From: Oceanitalea stevensii
Lineage (GTDB): Bacteria; Actinomycetota; Actinomycetes; Actinomycetales; Actinomycetaceae
Assembly (NCBI RefSeq): GCF_014837105.1
Contig: NZ_JACSPO010000004.1
Span: forward strand, 78,124-142,123
DNA length: 64,000 nucleotides
Reading direction: 5' to 3'
Part shown: positions 16,695 through 25,083 of the stretch, piece after piece
How positions within the stretch are numbered: the stretch's first letter is position 1
How the letters are laid out: the number at the start of each line of letters is the position of its first letter
Position numbers and translations under genes: made by a program
Notes under the pieces: model-generated
What the model saw: the letters and a program-made list of their open reading frames with translations, nothing else
Database searches by the model: none
Told to the model about the DNA's origin: nothing

Positions 16695-17963
16695 GTGCTC
16701 TCTCACGACACGTCCGACCAGACCCCCTCCACCCCCGCCGACGCCGCCCCCCGGCGTCGCCGCCTCCGCGCCGTGATCGCCACGGTCGGTGCCGCCGCCC
16801 TCGTGACCGGTGGCGGCGTGGCCGTCGCCGCGGCCCACAAGACGATTGAGCTCGACGTCGACGGCGTCGAGCAGACGGTGTCCACCTTTGCCGGCTCGGT
16901 CGAGGGACTCCTCGACGAGCACGACGTCGCCGTCGGTGAGCACGACGCCGTCGGCCCGGAGCTCGACGCGACGCTCGACGACGGCATGCTGGTCGTCGTC
17001 CGCAGCGCCCGGCAGATCCGGGTGGACGTCGACGGTGAGCAGCGGGCCATGTGGACCACCGCCGAGACCACCGGCGAGGCGATCCAGTCCTTCGGCGAGG
17101 CCGGCCGGCAGATCACCGTCGCCGCCTCCCGCTCCCGCGACGGCGGCCGCGAGGCGCTCGACATGCCGCTCGTCGACGGTGCCCCGGTCGAGGTCGTCGC
17201 CGACGGCGAGACCCTCACCGTGACCCCCGAGGGGGAGGCGCACCTCGACGACGTCCTCGCGCTCGCGGGCGTGACGGTCGGCAAGCTCGACGGCGTCGTC
17301 GTCGGGACCGGTGAGGGCGGCGTCGTCCAGGTCACCGTCACCCGCGGCAGCCACGCGCTCGAGACCGACGCGCAGACCGTGCCCTTCGAGACCACCGAGC
17401 GCGAGGACGACTCGCTCTACGTCGGTGAGCGCCGGGTCGTGCAGGAGGGCGCCGAGGGGCGCCGCGTGCGTGCCAGCCTCGCCGTCCAGGTGAACGGTGA
17501 GGAGCGCGTCTCCGAGGCCAGCAACTACGTCACCGTCGTCCAGCCCGTCGACGAGGTCGTCGCCGTCGGCACCAAGGAGCGCCCGGTCGCCCCGGCGCCC
17601 GCCGCTCCCTCCCGCAGCTCGAGCAGCGGCAGCAGCAGCTCCGGCGGCTCCAGCTCCGGCGGCTCCAGCAGCAGCAGCGGCTCGAGCAGCTCCGACGAGT
17701 CCGGCTCCGGCGGCGCGCCGTCCAGCGGCGTGTGGGCCTCGCTGGCCCAGTGCGAGTCCGGCGGCAACCCGTCCATCGTGAGCAGCAACGGGCTCTACCA
17801 CGGCCTCTACCAGTTCTCGGTGGGGACCTGGCAGGCCGTCGGCGGCTCCGGGCTGCCCTCGGAGGCCTCCCCGGCCGAGCAGACCAAGCGCGCGCAGATG
17901 CTCCAGGCCCGCTCGGGCTGGGGCCAGTGGCCCGCCTGCTCCGCCAAGCTCGGCCTGCGCTGA
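16695..17963 (+). CDS. rpfB: Resuscitation-promoting factor, RpfB-like
   Basis: A 422-residue secreted muralytic enzyme that cleaves peptidoglycan glycan strands and helps dormant cells resume growth. The order is a basic N-terminus plus membrane segment ([22 protein letters not shown]), two DUF348 units, a G5 domain ([19 protein letters not shown] to DEVVAVGT), a Ser/Gly-rich linker, and the Rpf domain [16 protein letters not shown] with catalytic Glu in [21 protein letters not shown], and the closing [20 protein letters not shown] at 16695 follows AGGAAG. ksgA and ispE follow, as in mycobacteria. The linker is an unusually pure Ser/Gly run. Confidence 0.95.
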   Translation: MLSHDTSDQTPSTPADAAPRRRRLRAVIATVGAAALVTGGGVAVAAAHKTIELDVDGVEQTVSTFAGSVEGLLDEHDVAVGEHDAVGPELDATLDDGMLVVVRSARQIRVDVDGEQRAMWTTAETTGEAIQSFGEAGRQITVAASRSRDGGREALDMPLVDGAPVEVVADGETLTVTPEGEAHLDDVLALAGVTVGKLDGVVVGTGEGGVVQVTVTRGSHALETDAQTVPFETTEREDDSLYVGERRVVQEGAEGRRVRASLAVQVNGEERVSEASNYVTVVQPVDEVVAVGTKERPVAPAPAAPSRSSSSGSSSSGGSSSGGSSSSSGSSSSDESGSGGAPSSGVWASLAQCESGGNPSIVSSNGLYHGLYQFSVGTWQAVGGSGLPSEASPAEQTKRAQMLQARSGWGQWPACSAKLGLR

Positions 17964-17978
17964 CACCAGCACCACTCC

Positions 17979-18036
17979 CTCGCGCCGACAGCACGGCCCC
18001 TGCCCGCCCGCAGGAGCGCCGAGCTGTCGGCGCGAG
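17979..18036. terminator. Terminator-like inverted repeat after rpfB
   Basis: A perfect 14-bp inverted repeat, CTCGCGCCGACAGC (17979-17992) with 18023-18036, encloses 30 nt. It separates rpfB from the independently promoted ksgA. No U-tract follows. Confidence 0.6.
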
Positions 18037-18075
18037 GTCGTTCCCGCCTGCGGCGGCGGCCTCGCCCGCGCCCGA

Positions 18076-18081
18076 TAGGCT
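18076..18081 (+). promoter_or_regulatory. Leaderless -10 element for ksgA-ispE
   Basis: TAGGCT, 7-nt spacer, GTG of ksgA; no SD. It suggests that ksgA-ispE has its own promoter apart from rpfB. Confidence 0.55.
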
Positions 18082-18088
18082 CGACGCC

Positions 18089-18985
18089 GTGAGCCACGAC
18101 CCCGCCCCCACGCCGGCCGACCCCCTGCTCGGGCCCGCCGACGTCCGCGCCCTGTCCGGCGCCCTCGGGATCCGGCCCACCAAGACCCTGGGCCAGAACT
18201 TCGTCATCGACCCCGGCACGGTCCGCAAGATCGTGCGCACCGCCGGGATCACGGCCGAGGACGTCGTCGTCGAGGTCGGCCCCGGGCTCGGCTCCCTCAC
18301 CCTCGCCCTCCTCGAGACGGGGGCCCGCGTCGTCGCGATCGAGATCGACCCGGTGCTCGCCGAGGCCCTGCCCGTCACGGTGGCCGCCCGGCTGCCCGAG
18401 GCGGCCGACCGGCTGCTCGTCGTGCGGTCCGACGCCATGGACGTCACCGAGCTGCCCGCCTTCCCCGGTGAGGGCCCCGCTCAGCCCGGCGCCCTCGTGG
18501 CCAACCTGCCGTACAACGTCGCCGTCCCGGTCCTGCTCACCCTGCTCGAGCGGCTGCCCAGCCTGCGCACGGGGCTCGTCATGGTGCAGGCCGAGGTCGC
18601 CGACCGGCTGGCCGCGCCCCCCGGCTCGCGCACGTACGGCGTCCCCTCGGCCAAGGCCGCCTGGTACGCCCGCGCGCAGCGCTCGGCGACGATCGGGCGC
18701 ACCGTCTTCTGGCCGGTTCCCAACGTCGACTCCGCGCTCGTCCGCATCGAGCGGCGCGACCCGCCGTCGAGCACGGCGAGCCGCGAGGAGGTCTTCGCCG
18801 TCGTCGACGCCGCCTTCAGCCAGCGCCGCAAGACGCTGCGCTCGGCCCTCGCGGCCTGGGCCGGGTCCGCCGAGCGCGCCGCGGCCGCCGTCACCGCCGC
18901 CGGGCTGGACCCGACGCTGCGCGGGGAGCGCCTCGGCATCACCGACTTCGCCCGCATCGCCGAGCACCGGGGACCGGACGCATGA
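18089..18985 (+). CDS. ksgA: 16S rRNA (adenine(1518)-N6/adenine(1519)-N6)-dimethyltransferase
   Basis: A 298-residue SAM-dependent enzyme (RsmA/KsgA) that dimethylates the paired adenines in helix 45 of 16S rRNA, a late checkpoint in 30S assembly. Motif X reads [10 protein letters not shown], motif [17 protein letters not shown], the acidic ribose loop [12 protein letters not shown], the catalytic motif [13 protein letters not shown], and the C-terminal helical domain [15 protein letters not shown] at 18089 is set by the upstream TAGGCT; the open frame extends earlier without similarity. ispE overlaps the stop by ATGA. Loss of this enzyme gives kasugamycin resistance in known bacteria. Confidence 0.97.
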   Translation: MSHDPAPTPADPLLGPADVRALSGALGIRPTKTLGQNFVIDPGTVRKIVRTAGITAEDVVVEVGPGLGSLTLALLETGARVVAIEIDPVLAEALPVTVAARLPEAADRLLVVRSDAMDVTELPAFPGEGPAQPGALVANLPYNVAVPVLLTLLERLPSLRTGLVMVQAEVADRLAAPPGSRTYGVPSAKAAWYARAQRSATIGRTVFWPVPNVDSALVRIERRDPPSSTASREEVFAVVDAAFSQRRKTLRSALAAWAGSAERAAAAVTAAGLDPTLRGERLGITDFARIAEHRGPDA

Positions 18986-19905
18986 ACCACCCGCCCGGCG
19001 CCGTCTGCGTGCGCGCCCCCGGGAAGATCAACCTCGCCCTGCGGGTCGGTCCCCCGGACGAGGACGGCTACCACCCCCTGGCCACCGTCTTCCAGGCCGT
19101 CAGCCTCCACGAGGACGTCATCGCCTCGCCGGCCGACTCGCTGAGCCTCACGGTCGAGGGCCGCGACGCCGACCGCGTCCCGACCGACGGCTCCAACCTC
19201 GCGCTGCGTGCGGCCCGGCTGCTCCAGGAGCACACGGGCATCACCGCCGGCGCCCACCTCCACATCGTCAAGCAGGTGCCCGTGGCCGGCGGCATGGGCG
19301 GCGGCTCGGCCGACGCCGCCGCCGCGCTCCTCGCCTGCGACCAGCTGTGGGACGCCGGGCTGGACCGGGGGCAGCTCGTCGAGCTCGCCCGCCGGCTCGG
19401 CGCCGACGTGCCCTTCGCGCTCACCGGCCTCACCGCGATCGGCTCCGGCCGCGGCGACGTCCTCACCTCCGCCATGGTCGGCGGCAGCTACCACTGGGTG
19501 CTCGCCGTCCAGGACGAGGGGCTGTCCACCCCCGAGGTCTTCGCGGCCTTCGACGACGACGGCGGCACCCACGCGCCACCGCCCCACCTGGACGACGCGC
19601 TGCTCGTGGCGCTGCGGGGCGGGGACCCGCTCGAGCTCGCCCGCCACCTCACCAACGACCTCGAGGAGGTCGCCCTCGACCTGCGCCCCGAGCTCGGTGA
19701 CGTCATCGCCGCGGCCGACCGCGCCGGCGCGCTGGCCGCGGTCCTGTCCGGGTCGGGCCCCACGGTCGCTGCGCTGGCCATCGACGAGCGGCACGCCCGC
19801 TCGGTGGCCGCCGTGGTCCAGGAGGCCGAGGTGGCCCGCGAGGTCCTCGTCGTCACCGGCCCCGTCCCCGGCGCCCGCGTCCTCGAGCAGGTGTCCGGCA
19901 CCTAG
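18982..19905 (+). CDS. ispE: 4-diphosphocytidyl-2-C-methyl-D-erythritol kinase
   Basis: A 307-residue GHMP kinase that phosphorylates CDP-ME in the MEP isoprenoid pathway. [14 protein letters not shown] holds the N-terminal Lys motif, [17 protein letters not shown] is the ATP-binding glycine-rich loop with the catalytic Asp region following, and [13 protein letters not shown] is GHMP motif 3. The ATG overlaps the ksgA stop. The isoprenoid product feeds, among others, the Z-prenyl synthase at the far end of the window. Confidence 0.97.
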   Translation: MNHPPGAVCVRAPGKINLALRVGPPDEDGYHPLATVFQAVSLHEDVIASPADSLSLTVEGRDADRVPTDGSNLALRAARLLQEHTGITAGAHLHIVKQVPVAGGMGGGSADAAAALLACDQLWDAGLDRGQLVELARRLGADVPFALTGLTAIGSGRGDVLTSAMVGGSYHWVLAVQDEGLSTPEVFAAFDDDGGTHAPPPHLDDALLVALRGGDPLELARHLTNDLEEVALDLRPELGDVIAAADRAGALAAVLSGSGPTVAALAIDERHARSVAAVVQEAEVAREVLVVTGPVPGARVLEQVSGT

Positions 19906-19935
19906 ACCTCGCGCGACGGGCGGACCGGTCCCGGG

Positions 19936-20022
19936 TAGGGTGGTCCGCGGCGTGCCGGGAAGTCTGGTCGGCGGGCGGTCGGTGGACCGCTCCTCACTTG
20001 CCCGACCTCACGACAGGACCTC
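19936..20022 (+). promoter_or_regulatory. nhaA promoter and structured leader, possible cation-sensing riboswitch
   Basis: TAGGGT at 19936-19941 is a -10 candidate 81 nt before the nhaA start. The leader contains GCCGGGAAGTCTGGTCGGC (about 19954-19972), a perfect GCGGTC-GGTG-GACCGC hairpin (19975-19990), and a closing GGTCG...CGACC pairing. Structured leaders (nhaA-I, nhaA-II) that act as alkali-cation riboswitches are known upstream of nhaA in other phyla; the resemblance here is from memory and unverified. Confidence 0.4.
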
Positions 20023-21189
20023 ATGCCCTCCGTCACCGCTGCCCTCCGTTCGCCCCGCGCCGGAGCGCTTCTCCTGCTGATCGCGGCCGTCCTCGGACTG
20101 CTCGCCGCCAACTCCCCCCTCGGTCCCTCGCTCAGCGAGCTCCAGGACACCTACGTCTCCGTGCCCGGCACCGCCATCAGCCTGAGCGTCGGCCACTGGA
20201 TCAGCGACGGTCTGCTCGCCGTCTTCTTCTTCGTCGTCGCCATCGAGCTGCGCCACGAGCTCACCGCCGGTGAGCTCAACAGCCCGTCCAAGGCCATGCG
20301 GCCGGCCATCGCCGCGATCGGCGGCGTGGTCGTCCCGATCGCCGTCTTCCTGCTCGTCGCCGCCGGCTCGGGCCTCGAGGACGGCTGGCCCATCCCCACG
20401 GCCACCGACATCGCCTTCGCGCTCGGCATCCTCGCCGTCTTCGGCCGCGGGCTGCCCACCCGGCTGCGGGTCTTCCTCCTCGCCCTCGCGATCCTCGACG
20501 ACATCATCGCGATCCTCATCATCGCCGTGTTCTTCACCACCGACCCGAGCCTCGGCCTCATCGCCGCGGCGGCGGCCGGCACGGTCGTCTTCGCGGTCCT
20601 CAGCCGGCGGCTCGGCGGCCGGGGACACGGCGTCGTCGTCCTCCTCATGGTCGTCGTCGCCCTCGTCACCTGGGGCCTCGTCGTCCTGTCCGGGGTGCAC
20701 GCGACGATCGCCGGCGTGGCCCTCGGCCTCGTCATGGCGGCCCGCCCCGCCGACCGGACCCGGCACGCCCTCGAGCCCTTCTCCAACGGCGTCGTCCTGC
20801 CGGTCTTCGCCTTCTCGGCCGCGCTCGTCGTCATCCCCTCCGTCCCGCTCAGCGCGCTGTCCCCGGCGTTCTGGGGCATCGTCCTCGCGCTGCCGGTCGG
20901 CAAGATCGTCGGGATCATGCTCGGCGGCTGGCTGGGTGCCCGGTTCGTCCGGGCGGGCGGCACCACCCTCGGCGGGCAGGAGCTGCTGGCGGCGGGAGCC
21001 CTCGGTGGCATCGGCTTCACCGTCTCGCTCCTCATGAACGAGCTCGCCTACGCCGACGAGCCGGCGGTCGCGGACGAGGGCACCCTCGCGGTGCTCGTCG
21101 GCTCGGGCATCTCGATGGTCATCGCCGCCGTCGTCGTCAGCCGCCTCGCCCGTAGCTACCGGAAGCGCGAGGCGCTCACCGGGGCCTGA
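20023..21189 (+). CDS. nhaA: Na+/H+ antiporter NhaA
   Basis: A 388-residue, roughly 12-span inner-membrane antiporter exporting Na+ or Li+ in exchange for protons. The ion-binding pair is D159-D160 in LALAILDDIIAI; the unwound helix motif is PTATDIAFALGIL (D129). FFFVVAIELRHE and GIGFTVSLLMNELAY are also family-typical. No thioredoxin domain is fused, unlike some actinobacterial NhaA proteins. It lies between ispE and an ABC-F gene, a position I do not recall as part of the conserved block. Expression is probably governed by the leader just upstream. Confidence 0.96.
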   Translation: MPSVTAALRSPRAGALLLLIAAVLGLLAANSPLGPSLSELQDTYVSVPGTAISLSVGHWISDGLLAVFFFVVAIELRHELTAGELNSPSKAMRPAIAAIGGVVVPIAVFLLVAAGSGLEDGWPIPTATDIAFALGILAVFGRGLPTRLRVFLLALAILDDIIAILIIAVFFTTDPSLGLIAAAAAGTVVFAVLSRRLGGRGHGVVVLLMVVVALVTWGLVVLSGVHATIAGVALGLVMAARPADRTRHALEPFSNGVVLPVFAFSAALVVIPSVPLSALSPAFWGIVLALPVGKIVGIMLGGWLGARFVRAGGTTLGGQELLAAGALGGIGFTVSLLMNELAYADEPAVADEGTLAVLVGSGISMVIAAVVVSRLARSYRKREALTGA

Positions 21190-21213
21190 GGCGGAGAGGC
21201 CGCAGCGGGCACC

Positions 21214-21219
21214 TACCCT
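21214..21219 (+). promoter_or_regulatory. Leaderless -10 element for the ABC-F gene
   Basis: TACCCT, 6-nt spacer, GTG start at 21226. No SD. Confidence 0.5.
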
Positions 21220-21225
21220 TGACGG

Positions 21226-23001
21226 GTGGCACATCTTCTCGGGGCCGAGGCCCTGCACCTGGAGTACCCGACGCGCGTCGTCTTCGACTCGGTCAGCCTC
21301 GGCGTCGACGAGGGGGACCGGATCGGGATCGTCGGTCGCAACGGTGACGGCAAGTCGAGCCTCCTCGGCATGCTCTCGGGACGCATCGAGCCAGACGGCG
21401 GACGGGTCACCCGCCGCGGCGGCGTGCGGATGGGCGTGCTCGACCAGAGCGACACCCTCGACCCGGCGCTCACCGTGGGCCACACGATCGTCGGGGACCG
21501 TCCCGAGCACGAGTGGGCAGGCGACGCCGGGGTGCGCGACGTCATCGACGGTCTCGTCTCCGACCTGCCCTGGGACGCCACCGTCGGCACGCTGAGCGGC
21601 GGCCAGCGGCGCCGCGTCGCCCTCGCCACCCTCCTCGTGGGGGAGTGGGACGTCATCGCCCTCGACGAGCCCACCAACCACCTGGACGTCGAGGGGATCA
21701 GCTGGCTCGCCGCCCACCTCAAGCGCCGCTGGTCCGCGAACGCGGGCGGCCTCCTCGTCGTCACCCACGACCGCTGGTTCCTCGACGAGGTCGCGACGAT
21801 GACGTGGGAGGTCCACGACCGGGTCGTCGAGCCCTTCGAGGGTGGCTACGCGGCCTACGTCCTGCAGCGCGTGGAGCGCGACCGCCAGGCCGCCGTCATC
21901 GAGGGCAAGCGGCAGAACCTCATGCGCAAGGAGCTCGCCTGGCTGCGTCGCGGCGCCCCGGCGCGCACCTCCAAGCCGAAGTTCCGCATCGACGCCGCGA
22001 ACCAGCTCATCTCGGACGTGCCGCCGCTGCGGGACCGCACCGAGCTGTCCCGCCTCGCCACCGCCCGGCTCGGCAAGGACGTCGTCGACCTCCTCGACGC
22101 CTCGGTGTCCTTCGACGGCCGGGAGGTGCTGCGTGACGTCGAGTGGCGCATCGCCCCGGGCGAGCGCACCGGCATCCTCGGCGCCAACGGCGCCGGGAAG
22201 TCCACCCTCCTCGCGCTCGTCGCCGGCACGCTCGAGCCGACCTCCGGGCGCGTCAAGCGCGGCAAGACGGTGCGGCTGGCGATGCTCGACCAGCAGTTCA
22301 CCGAGCTGCAGGAGATCGCCGGTGACCGGGTCCGCGAGGTGCTCGCCCGCACCCGCACGAGCTACGTCGTCGACGGCAAGGAGATGACGCCGGCGCAGCT
22401 GCTCGAGCGGCTCGGCTTCGCCCGGGAGCACCTGTCCGCCCGGGTGGGGGAGCTGTCCGGTGGCCAGAAGCGCCGTCTCCAGCTGCTCCTCATCCTGCTC
22501 TCCGAGCCCAACGTCCTCATCCTCGACGAGCCGACCAACGACGTCGACACCGACATGCTCGCCGCGATGGAGGACCTCCTCGACTCCTGGCCGGGCACGC
22601 TCATCGTCGTCTCCCACGACCGCTACCTCCTCGAGCGGGTCACCGACCAGCAGTACGCCGTCATGGACGGGCGGATGCGCCACGTGCCGGGGGGCGTGGA
22701 CGAGTACCTCGAGCTGCGCCGTCGGGAGCAGGACGGGGCCGTCTCCGCCACGACGGGGACGGCCCCCAGGGACCAGCCGCGCAGCGCCGAGCTGCGGGCC
22801 ACCCGCAAGGAGATGGCCGCGGCCGAGCGGCGGATGGAGAAGCTCGCCGCCCAGGTCGAGCGGCTGCACGCAAGGATGGCCGCCCACGACCCGAACGACT
22901 ACGGCGGGCTGTCCGCCCTCGGTGAGGAGCTGCGCGCCCTCGAGGCGCAGGTCGCCGAGCAGGAGGAGCGCTGGCTCGAGCTCTCCGAGCAGGTGGGGTA
23001 G
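21226..23001 (+). CDS. ABC-F family ATPase (translation factor / ribosome protection type)
   Basis: A 591-residue soluble protein with two ABC domains and no membrane spans. Domain 1: GRNGDGKSSLLGML, LSGGQRRRVALATLL, VIALDEPTNHLD. The interdomain linker with basic residues (ERDRQAAVIEGKRQNLMRKELAWLRRG, split around 21860-21960) is the P-site tRNA interaction motif region. Domain 2: GANGAGKSTLLALV, LSGGQKRRLQLLLIL, VLILDEPTNDVD. A C-terminal coiled coil (residues about 525-590) resembles Uup/EttA relatives. Such proteins bind the ribosomal E site. It could tune elongation or protect from an antibiotic; sequence alone does not decide. GTG at 21226 is set by TACCCT upstream. Confidence 0.93.
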   Translation: MAHLLGAEALHLEYPTRVVFDSVSLGVDEGDRIGIVGRNGDGKSSLLGMLSGRIEPDGGRVTRRGGVRMGVLDQSDTLDPALTVGHTIVGDRPEHEWAGDAGVRDVIDGLVSDLPWDATVGTLSGGQRRRVALATLLVGEWDVIALDEPTNHLDVEGISWLAAHLKRRWSANAGGLLVVTHDRWFLDEVATMTWEVHDRVVEPFEGGYAAYVLQRVERDRQAAVIEGKRQNLMRKELAWLRRGAPARTSKPKFRIDAANQLISDVPPLRDRTELSRLATARLGKDVVDLLDASVSFDGREVLRDVEWRIAPGERTGILGANGAGKSTLLALVAGTLEPTSGRVKRGKTVRLAMLDQQFTELQEIAGDRVREVLARTRTSYVVDGKEMTPAQLLERLGFAREHLSARVGELSGGQKRRLQLLLILLSEPNVLILDEPTNDVDTDMLAAMEDLLDSWPGTLIVVSHDRYLLERVTDQQYAVMDGRMRHVPGGVDEYLELRRREQDGAVSATTGTAPRDQPRSAELRATRKEMAAAERRMEKLAAQVERLHARMAAHDPNDYGGLSALGEELRALEAQVAEQEERWLELSEQVG

Positions 23002-23016
23002 CCGGCTCGAAAAAGA

Positions 23017-23047
23017 GCTAGGACGTGCCCGGCCGGCGTCCTAGCCT
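23017..23047. promoter_or_regulatory. Inverted repeat overlapping the -10 of the FAD oxidoreductase
   Basis: A perfect 9-bp inverted repeat, GCTAGGACG (23017-23025) with CGTCCTAGC (23037-23045), and an 11-nt spacer. The right arm overlaps TAGCCT (23042-23047), a -10 candidate 36 nt before the start codon. Its placement fits an operator; it could also be the terminator of the ABC-F gene. Confidence 0.4.
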
Positions 23048-23083
23048 CCTTGCCTCCGACCGTTTCCGGAAGTGAGGCCGACG

Positions 23084-24451
23084 ATGACATCCCTTGCGAA
23101 CCTGGAGCAGGCCCTCCCTGGCCGGCTCCTGCGCCCCGACGCCGACGGCTTCGCCGAGCTCACCGCCCGGGAGTTCGCCGCCCTCGGTGACCCTCCCGCC
23201 GCCGTCGCGCAGGTGAGCACGACGGCCGACGTCGTCGCCGCCGTCCGCGGAGCCCGCGACGTGGGCCTCTCCGTGGCCGTCCGCAGCGGCGGCCACAGCT
23301 ACGCCCACCACAGCGCCGGCCCCGGCGGCCTCGTCCTCGACGTGCGGGGCCTCGACTCCGTCTCGATCGACCCGGACGCGCTCGTCGGCCACGCCGGCGG
23401 CGGTGCCACCGCCGGTGCCTACAGCCGCGCAGCGGGTGAGCACGGGCTCGCCACCGGCTTCGGGGACACCGGGACCGTCGGTGTCGCGGGCATCGCCCTC
23501 GGCGGCGGCATCGGGTTCCTCAGCCGGCGCGACGGGCTCACGGTCGACAACGTCCTCGCCGCCGAGGTCGTGCTCGCCGACGGGAGCGTCGTCACCGCGG
23601 ACGCGGAGCACCACCAGGACCTCTTCTGGGCGCTCAGGGGCGGGGGCGGCAACTTCGGCGTCGTCACGGGCCTCACCCTCCGGCTCCGGCCGACGGCCGT
23701 CACCGGCGGGATGCTCGTCCTCGAGCCGACCCCCGAGCGACTCGCCGCCGCCAACCAGGCGGTCCTCGACGCCGCCGACGGGCTCAGCGCGATGATCAAC
23801 CTCCTCGTCGCGCCGCCCGCGCCGTTCCTCCCGCCGTCGCTGCACGGCAGACCGATCATGCTCGTCCTCGTGTGCTGGTCGGGCCCGGAGGCGGAGGCGG
23901 ACTCCGCGCTCGCGCCCCTCCGCGCGCTGGGCGAGCCCCTCGTCGAGGACATCGGCCCCCGCGCGTACACCGACATCCTCCAGGGGCCGCCCCCGTCCCC
24001 GCAGCCGCTGCACCCGGCGATGCGCACGGGCTTCACCGACCGCCTCGACGAGCAGTGGGCCGCCACCGTCCTCGACGCGGTGACGACCGCGACGACGTTC
24101 ACCGCCGTCAACCTCCGCCCCATGGGCGGGGCGATCGCCCGCGTCCCGGTGGACGCGACCGCGTTCGCGCACCGGCACCACGCCGTCATGGCCTCCGTCG
24201 CCGCGCCCACGCCGGACCTCACCGCCCTTCCCGCCGCACAGGCGTGGGCCGACGCCACGGCGAGGTCGCTCGGCCTGGTCGGCGCGGGGTACGTGAACTT
24301 CATGTCGGAGACGACGGCGGACGACGTCGCCGCGGCGTACCCCGGTGCGGTCCTCGAGCGGCTGCGGGAGGTCAAGCGGACCTACGACCCGGACAACGTC
24401 TTCCGCTACAACCACAACGTCACGCCCGCCCCGGCGGGCCCGGGCGGCTAG
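23084..24451 (+). CDS. FAD-binding oxidoreductase, berberine-bridge-enzyme-like
   Basis: A 455-residue PCMH/VAO-fold flavoenzyme. The covalent FAD His is in VRSGGHSYAHHS; the second FAD strand reads FGDTGTVGVAGIALGGGIG. That segment lacks the cysteine that gives bicovalent FAD in true berberine bridge enzymes, so attachment should be through His alone. ALRGGGGNFGVVTGLTLRL and a C-terminal BBE segment (LREVKRTYDPDNVFRYNHNV) complete the family pattern. ATG at 23084 is used, with GTGAGG about 6 nt upstream. It converges by a 4-bp overlap with a MarR regulator that may control it. Substrate unknown (sugar, alkaloid or phenol oxidations are all known in the family). Confidence 0.87.
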   Translation: MTSLANLEQALPGRLLRPDADGFAELTAREFAALGDPPAAVAQVSTTADVVAAVRGARDVGLSVAVRSGGHSYAHHSAGPGGLVLDVRGLDSVSIDPDALVGHAGGGATAGAYSRAAGEHGLATGFGDTGTVGVAGIALGGGIGFLSRRDGLTVDNVLAAEVVLADGSVVTADAEHHQDLFWALRGGGGNFGVVTGLTLRLRPTAVTGGMLVLEPTPERLAAANQAVLDAADGLSAMINLLVAPPAPFLPPSLHGRPIMLVLVCWSGPEAEADSALAPLRALGEPLVEDIGPRAYTDILQGPPPSPQPLHPAMRTGFTDRLDEQWAATVLDAVTTATTFTAVNLRPMGGAIARVPVDATAFAHRHHAVMASVAAPTPDLTALPAAQAWADATARSLGLVGAGYVNFMSETTADDVAAAYPGAVLERLREVKRTYDPDNVFRYNHNVTPAPAGPGG

Positions 24452-24945
24452 GAGTCCAGCGGCAGCAGGAGCCGGCGCAGGAGGCTGGTGAGCTGCTCCG
24501 CCTCGGCGGGCTCCAGCTCGGACAGCAGCTCCTGCTCGGAGTGGAGGAGGTCGGCCATCGCGGCGTCGACCGTCTCCTTGCCCCGCGGGGTGAGGCGGAC
24601 GAGCACGACGCGGCGGTCCGTGGTGCCGACGGCGCGGACGACGTAGCCGTGGGCCACCATCCGGTCGATGCGGTTCGTCATCGTCCCCGAGGACACGAGC
24701 GTCTCGTTGAGCAGCCGGCCGGCCGTCAGCTCGTACGGCTCACCGGCGCGCCGCAGCGCGGACAGGACGTCGAACTCCCAGCCCTCGAGGGCGTGGTCGA
24801 TGAAGACCCGGCGGCGGGCGAGGTCGAGGCGGCGCGAGAGGCGCGAGACCCGGGAGAAGACGTGCAGCGGCCGGGGGTCGAGGTCGGGGCGCTCCCGCCC
24901 CCACGCCGCAACGATGCGGTCGACCTCGTCCTGGCCCTGGAGCAT
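24448..24945 (-). CDS. MarR-family transcriptional regulator
   Basis: A 165-residue winged-helix regulator. The DNA-binding region reads FDVLSALRRAGEPYELTAGRLLNETLVSSGTMTNRIDRM (split across residues about 58-96), with wing VRAVGTTDRRVVLVRLTPRG. N- and C-terminal helices give the dimer. It converges with, and overlaps by 4 bp, the FAD oxidoreductase. The ATG at 24945 lies 6 nt after TAATCT, which itself is embedded in an inverted repeat, so autorepression of a leaderless transcript is likely. Ligand unknown; MarR proteins of this branch often sense phenolics. Confidence 0.92.
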   Translation of the reverse strand: MLQGQDEVDRIVAAWGRERPDLDPRPLHVFSRVSRLSRRLDLARRRVFIDHALEGWEFDVLSALRRAGEPYELTAGRLLNETLVSSGTMTNRIDRMVAHGYVVRAVGTTDRRVVLVRLTPRGKETVDAAMADLLHSEQELLSELEPAEAEQLTSLLRRLLLPLDS

Positions 24946-24951
24946 GCCCCG

Positions 24952-24973
24952 AGATTACTCGACATCGAGATAA
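24952..24973 (-). promoter_or_regulatory. marR leaderless promoter with overlapping operator
   Basis: On the plus strand TTACTCGACATCGAGATAA (24955-24973) is an inverted repeat (TTA-CTCGA / TCGAG-TAA with one extra A). On the minus strand TAATCT (24952-24957) is the -10, 6 nt before the ATG. A repressor on the repeat would block RNA polymerase directly. Confidence 0.6.
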
Positions 24974-25028
24974 ACGGGTGCAGGCGCAGGTCCCACGCCG
25001 CGCGCCCCCGAGCCGGAGGGGGAGAACG

Positions 25029-25067
25029 CGAGAGCCGGACTCCTCGCGGGGAGGAGTCCGGCTCTCG
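25029..25067. terminator. Perfect 17-bp hairpin between marR and natB
   Basis: CGAGAGCCGGACTCCTC (25029-25045) pairs perfectly with 25051-25067 around a 5-nt loop. It lies beyond the natB stop on the minus strand. Related CGAGAGCCGG stems occur at 48889 and 49936. Confidence 0.7.
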
Positions 25068-25083
25068 GTGACTGGGGAAGGCG

